A stretch of DNA of 64,000 nucleotides from an uncultured Anaeroplasmataceae bacterium (lineage in GTDB: Bacteria; Bacillota_I; Bacilli_A; Acholeplasmatales; Anaeroplasmataceae), in NCBI GenBank assembly GCA_934229535.1, contig CAKQDS010000008.1:10028-74027 (forward strand), in the 5' to 3' direction. Both the position numbers and the translations under genes were made by a program. Positions within the stretch are counted from its first letter, which is position 1; each line of letters starts with the position of its first letter. Below the pieces are notes generated by a model that made no database searches, had not been told where the DNA came from, and was given only the letters and a program-made list of their open reading frames with translations. This document shows positions 60,728-64,000 of the stretch, in pieces.

Positions 60728-61732
60728 ATGAACGAAATCAAAATGGAGAATTTGAAATTGACACAAGAATGGGATAAAACATTCCCTAAATATGATGATG
60801 TCAACCATAGAAAGGTAACGTTTGCCAATAGATTCGGAATAACGCTTGCTGCAGACATGTTTTGGCCTAAAGATGAAAAGGCAAAATATAATGTGCTTGC
60901 TGTATCTGGTCCGTTTGGCGCTGTAAAAGAGCAAGTTTCAGGTAGGTATGCTCAAGAGATGGCAAGGCATGGATTTTTGGCAATCGCCTTTGACCCATCC
61001 TTTACTGGTGAATCGGGCGGTCATCCCCGTCATATGGCATCCCCAGATATCAATACGGAGGATTTCCAGGCAGCAGTAGACTATTTGTTTTCTTTAGATA
61101 ATGTAGATGAAGAACACATTGGCATCATTGGCATATGTGGCTGGGGCGGCATGGCATTAAATGCTGCATCGCTTGATCCAAGGATTAAAGTAACGGTTGC
61201 TGTAACTATGTATGACATGTCCGATAATTTCCAAACGGGATACGACCATGCTAATGATAATAGTGATGCAAGATACCAAGCTAGACTTATGAATTCAAGG
61301 CAAAGAACCATAGACTATAGGAATGGCAGTCATCCGTTTATCGGAGGCTTGCCTACAATGGAGGAAGCTGAAAAGAGTGATTTACCGCAGTTTATGAAAG
61401 ATTATGTTAATTTCTATAAGAATCCGAAAAGAGGAGATCATAAGCGTTCCGTCGGCGGTGGAGTTGGCTGGGCCTCTGCTGGCTGCTCATCATTTTTGGT
61501 TACCAAATTGAATCAGTATATCGATGAGATAAGAAGTGCCGTGTTGCTGGTCCATGGTGAAAACGCCCACTCAAGATACTATAGCGAAGAGGCGTTCAAA
61601 AAACTAAAGTGCGAAAACAAGGAGTTATACATGGTTCCTGGTGCGGTTCACTGCGATTTGTATGATGGTGGGATCAACCAAGACAAAATACCATATGGTA
61701 AAATAGTAAAATTTATAGAGGATAACATATAG
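60728..61732 (+). CDS. Alpha/beta hydrolase with Cys nucleophile elbow
   Basis: 334 residues. VLAVSGPFGAVKEQ, FDPSFTGESGG and the elbow GIIGICGWGGMA, in which Cys takes the place of Ser as in dienelactone hydrolases; the late LLVHGENAHSR and VPGAVHCDLYDG supply Asp/Glu and His. No signal peptide. It resembles YcjY/DUF1100-type hydrolases of unknown substrate. GGAGG precedes the ATG, and the lipoprotein gene begins in its stop codon. Confidence 0.85.
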   Translation: MNEIKMENLKLTQEWDKTFPKYDDVNHRKVTFANRFGITLAADMFWPKDEKAKYNVLAVSGPFGAVKEQVSGRYAQEMARHGFLAIAFDPSFTGESGGHPRHMASPDINTEDFQAAVDYLFSLDNVDEEHIGIIGICGWGGMALNAASLDPRIKVTVAVTMYDMSDNFQTGYDHANDNSDARYQARLMNSRQRTIDYRNGSHPFIGGLPTMEEAEKSDLPQFMKDYVNFYKNPKRGDHKRSVGGGVGWASAGCSSFLVTKLNQYIDEIRSAVLLVHGENAHSRYYSEEAFKKLKCENKELYMVPGAVHCDLYDGGINQDKIPYGKIVKFIEDNI

Positions 61733-62235
61733 TGAAGAAAATAATTTTGATTCTTCTAATTGCAGTGGCCTTTAGTTTATCAAGCTGTTCTTGGACAAAT
61801 TCAAACCAAGGCAACGATTCAAATAGTTCTATTAGAATAGATGATGATAACAATCAAGGCGGAATTGATAAAACCGATAGCAAGGAGCGTGCTTTTACCA
61901 TGAAAATCGATGATACAGTTGTGGATATAACATGGGAAAATAATGATTCCGTAAATGAACTTATGGAATATGCAAGGGATGGACTAACAATAGAAATGTA
62001 CCAATACGGTGGATTCGAACAGGTCGGCTCAATTGGCAAAACCATTACGAGAAGCGACTCGCAGATTACGACAATTCCAGGCGATGTCGTTTTGTATTCA
62101 GGAAACCAAATAGTCATTTTCTACGGAAGCAATAGTTGGAGCTATACAAAATTAGGCCATATAAATTTGGATCAAGATGGACTAAATGATTTGCTTAACA
62201 AAAGCAATGTAACTTTAAAATTAGAAAACAAATAA
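61732..62235 (+). CDS. Lipoprotein with cyclophilin-like fold
   Basis: 167 residues from GTG 61732. A lipoprotein signal MKKIILILLIAVAFSLSSC with Cys19 is followed by a Ser/Asn linker, then a domain (FTMKIDDTVVDITWENN, YGGFEQVGSIGKT, GDVVLYSGNQIVIFYGSNSWSYTKLGHI) matching the bacterial cyclophilin-like fold family. Outer-surface location expected. No proven function; often linked to hydrolase and oxidoreductase genes in similar cassettes. Confidence 0.82.
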   Translation: MKKIILILLIAVAFSLSSCSWTNSNQGNDSNSSIRIDDDNNQGGIDKTDSKERAFTMKIDDTVVDITWENNDSVNELMEYARDGLTIEMYQYGGFEQVGSIGKTITRSDSQITTIPGDVVLYSGNQIVIFYGSNSWSYTKLGHINLDQDGLNDLLNKSNVTLKLENK

Positions 62236-62309
62236 CATAATTCGACCATTATTTTAGATTTTTATATGTTCCATTTATCAAGGTAAATAAAAACACAAGG
62301 AGGCTCTTT

Positions 62310-62720
62310 ATGAAATATGAATGCAAAATAACCGTATTGGAAACCAAAGTTTTCCCTGAATTACAAAAGGAATATCTAGCAAATCCCAAATCTGGGCCTT
62401 GCCCATTTTTTAAGCCAGGAGACATATTTGTTTTGAAAAGGACCCCAGAGCAGGATGATTTTTATCATTTGATGAACGGCAAATTTTGTGGCGAAGCGTG
62501 GGATGCGATTAGCCGATATGTGTATTCCGCACTCCAAGGCGGGTCTATTATGCGCAAGTGGACCAATGATGATAGAATGATGATTGCGTGTTGCAACGAT
62601 GGGACACGTCCTGTGATTTTCAAGATCGAGAGAATAGATATTCCAGAAAGCGAAGAAGAGAAGCAGTGGCTGGAAAAACAGAATTTCAGGAATTCGCAAG
62701 ACGATGCATATACTGGCTGA
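62310..62720 (+). CDS. TIGR04076 family protein
   Basis: 136 residues. CPFFKPGDIFVLK, then CGEAWDAISRYVYSALQGG, then MIACCNDGTRPVIFKIERI match TIGR04076, small Cys-containing proteins of unknown role, often near alpha/beta hydrolases and flavin enzymes. AGGAGG precedes the ATG. The 225 bases after it hold no gene I can support; a 42-codon frame at 62780 has no ribosome site. Confidence 0.8.
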   Translation: MKYECKITVLETKVFPELQKEYLANPKSGPCPFFKPGDIFVLKRTPEQDDFYHLMNGKFCGEAWDAISRYVYSALQGGSIMRKWTNDDRMMIACCNDGTRPVIFKIERIDIPESEEEKQWLEKQNFRNSQDDAYTG

Positions 62721-62947
62721 TAGTTTCCAACCACCAAACTATAAAAGAGATTTTGAACTAGTCAAAGCGAAGTTGAATCATGGATAGCACATTGCTTATT
62801 CAGTATCGGAAACTTTATGTGCTTCCTGCTGAGTGGGAAGTTGTTCAACTGTTCGCTTTATTAAAGGGTTATGTAAATAATATTAGATCATGCCTAAAGA
62901 AGACCTAAAACTTATAACAAACTAAACTAAATATAAAAGGAGCATGT

Positions 62948-63091
62948 ATGGATAAAAAAGATATAAATTCTATGAAAATTGCAAAAAGAAAAAAGTTTTT
63001 GATTTATTTTGCTATTGCACTTGGCGTTATGATTATTGCAGGAGTTTTGGGAGCAATAACGGGAAGACTGATTTTAGATAACATTATTTAG
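62948..63091 (+). CDS. Small single-helix membrane protein
   Basis: 47 residues. A basic N-terminus (KIAKRKKF) and one membrane helix (LIYFAIALGVMIIAGVLGAI). An AAAAGGAGC site lies upstream of the ATG. The next gene starts ten bases after its stop with GGAG between, so they are probably an operon. Base composition is again low-GC, like the host. Confidence 0.65.
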   Translation: MDKKDINSMKIAKRKKFLIYFAIALGVMIIAGVLGAITGRLILDNII

Positions 63092-63101
63092 GAGCGATAA
63101 A

Positions 63102-64000
63102 ATGAAAAAGACAAATAGAAAAGGTTTAATCATAACATCCTACATTTTGCTTTTTGTTGTTACTTTTGTTTTGAGCGCTTTAATTTGCGTTAAAGTGACA
63201 GGTGGCTTGCCAAATAAATTGATAAAGACTGTTTGGAACGATGATGTTGGAACCTGCTATACAAATCTTCCTTATGAAAATGAAGGCAATCATAAGTACG
63301 ATTTATATGTTCCAACAAAAGCAAATCAAACAACAAATCTGATTTTATTTATTCATGGTGGAAGTTTCAATTCTGGATGCAAGGAAGATGGCGAGGATTG
63401 GTGTAAATACTATGCAGTTAAATCAGGTTGCATAACCGCATCTATAGATTATTCTTTGCAAAAGAAAGGCGTAGATGCTAATTTGAATAAATTAAACGAA
63501 CAAGTAAAAAATAGCGTTTCTGCAATTAAATCAAAATGTAGTGAGCTTGGTTATAGTGTTAACGCTATGGCAACTTGTGGAGTATCTGCAGGCGGAACAC
63601 TTGCAATGAATTATGCATATAAATGTGCAAAGACATCAGCAATACCAGTAAAATTTGTATTTCAACTTTCTGGACCATCTGATTTTGAGCCAAGTGATTG
63701 GTCACTTCTTAAAAAAGTAAACAAGATTAAAACTGATGCTGAGTTTTTAAAATGGATGACAGGAGTCGATATAACTGACGAAATGATTTCAAATGGTGAA
63801 TATACAAAATATGTTGATGCTATTTCTCCTGCGAGACTTATAAATGAAGATTCTGTTCCTTCACTTATTGGTTATGGACTTCGCGACCATGCAGTGCCTT
63901 CAACATCAAGAACATTACTTGTTAAAGCTTTGCAAGATAATGGAGTAAAACATGATTATATTGAGTTTCCACATTCAAATCATGGAATGTATGCTGACCT
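63102..64000 (+). CDS. Exported or membrane-anchored alpha/beta hydrolase (esterase), 3' end outside window
   Basis: 299 residues visible with no stop. An N-terminal membrane segment (IITSYILLFVVTFVLSALIC) acts as signal or anchor. The catalytic domain has LFIHGGSFNSG (oxyanion HGG), the nucleophile in CGVSAGGTLA, an Asp in GYGLRDHAVPS and a His in PHSNHGMY. This is the BD-FAE/hormone-sensitive-lipase-type esterase fold. GGAGC precedes the ATG. Substrate unknown. Confidence 0.82.
   Translation, partial: MKKTNRKGLIITSYILLFVVTFVLSALICVKVTGGLPNKLIKTVWNDDVGTCYTNLPYENEGNHKYDLYVPTKANQTTNLILFIHGGSFNSGCKEDGEDWCKYYAVKSGCITASIDYSLQKKGVDANLNKLNEQVKNSVSAIKSKCSELGYSVNAMATCGVSAGGTLAMNYAYKCAKTSAIPVKFVFQLSGPSDFEPSDWSLLKKVNKIKTDAEFLKWMTGVDITDEMISNGEYTKYVDAISPARLINEDSVPSLIGYGLRDHAVPSTSRTLLVKALQDNGVKHDYIEFPHSNHGMYAD

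Noticed and set aside
62376..62737. Minus-strand frames of 107 and 90 codons
   Set aside because: They lie opposite the TIGR04076 gene and show no ribosome site or family resemblance.
62780..62908. 42-codon frame in the gap after the TIGR04076 gene
   Set aside because: No ribosome site and no recognisable sequence; possibly debris of a lost gene.
1..64000. Mycoplasma-type genetic code (TGA as Trp)
   Set aside because: Many genes end in TGA at the expected family length, and conserved tryptophans are TGG.
1..64000. CRISPR arrays, tRNA or rRNA genes, IS elements with transposases
   Set aside because: No spaced repeat array, cloverleaf other than the tmRNA ends, rRNA segment or transposase motif was found by reading.

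Overview
The window is a low-GC chromosome segment from a Gram-positive bacterium of the Bacilli/Erysipelotrichia/Mollicutes-relative type. TGG is the only Trp codon needed and TGA ends genes, so the code is standard, unlike Mycoplasma. The cell makes peptidoglycan: a class A PBP and a full acetylase-type diaminopimelate pathway are present. Gene order follows Bacillus in many places (rplU-prp-rpmA, recU-ponA, apt-relA-dtd, secG-rnr-smpB-ssrA, dpaA-rnjB-spoIIIE). The tmRNA tag resembles that of Mesoplasma, and a CIRCE-like box precedes lon, as in mycoplasmas. Genes are tightly packed, and convergent genes often overlap at their stop codons.

Layout. 1-2 kb: end of a ketopantoate reductase and two membrane proteins. 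2-3 kb: L21 leader, rplU, prp, rpmA. 3-6.5 kb: membrane protein, then ponA and recU on the minus strand. 6.7-11.4 kb: a stand-alone starch-binding domain, then an eroded sporulation-type block (DpaA-like protein, RNase J2-like protein that has lost metal ligands, SpoIIIE/FtsK-like protein that has lost its ATPase motifs). 11.4-15.1 kb: rarA, small membrane protein, DUF421 protein, SpoVB/MATE-type flippase. 15.2-18.5 kb: apt-relA-dtd, then a decayed secreted-protein gene. 19.4-25 kb: large membrane protein, rimO, HAD phosphatase, trmL, thioredoxin and an unusual thioredoxin-reductase-like flavoprotein. 25-34.3 kb: divergent patA-like gene and a lysine-riboswitch operon of eight genes (lysA, dapF, dapA, dapB, dapD/H, asd, lysC, dapL) running from aspartate to lysine. 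34.4-39.3 kb: ATP-grasp ligase, TldD/TldE pair, membrane protein. 39.3-43.2 kb: tig and lon. 43.3-47 kb: LysR regulator, pseudouridine synthase, DUF1836 protein, degenerate SGNH protein, small unknown, CotY/CotZ-like spore coat protein. 47-54.5 kb: membrane-anchored EIIB-like protein without its Cys, HPr, pepV, trmB, two-component system, peptidase E, pheA, pdp. 54.6-57.9 kb: secG-rnr-smpB-ssrA.

From the 3' end of ssrA (57859) onward the content and base composition change. A prophage relic (HTH regulator, tail-like protein, holin-like proteins) is followed by a serine recombinase gene broken into two oppositely oriented pieces, the N-terminal piece still coupled to a SHOCT-domain gene. Then comes a cargo-like set: MarR regulator, alpha/beta hydrolase, cyclophilin-like lipoprotein, TIGR04076 protein, a small membrane protein and a second secreted or membrane-anchored esterase cut by the window end. 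ssrA is a common integration site, so this is best read as a decayed or rearranged island.

The most interesting signals are the cluster of catalytically eroded paralogues in the dpaA-rnjB-spoIIIE block, the Glu-for-Cys EIIB-like anchor next to HPr, the YAFA-C tmRNA tag together with tig-lon lacking clpX, the CIRCE-like operator at lon, terminators embedded in the coding ends of opposing genes, and the inverted recombinase segment. No CRISPR array, tRNA or rRNA gene was found.
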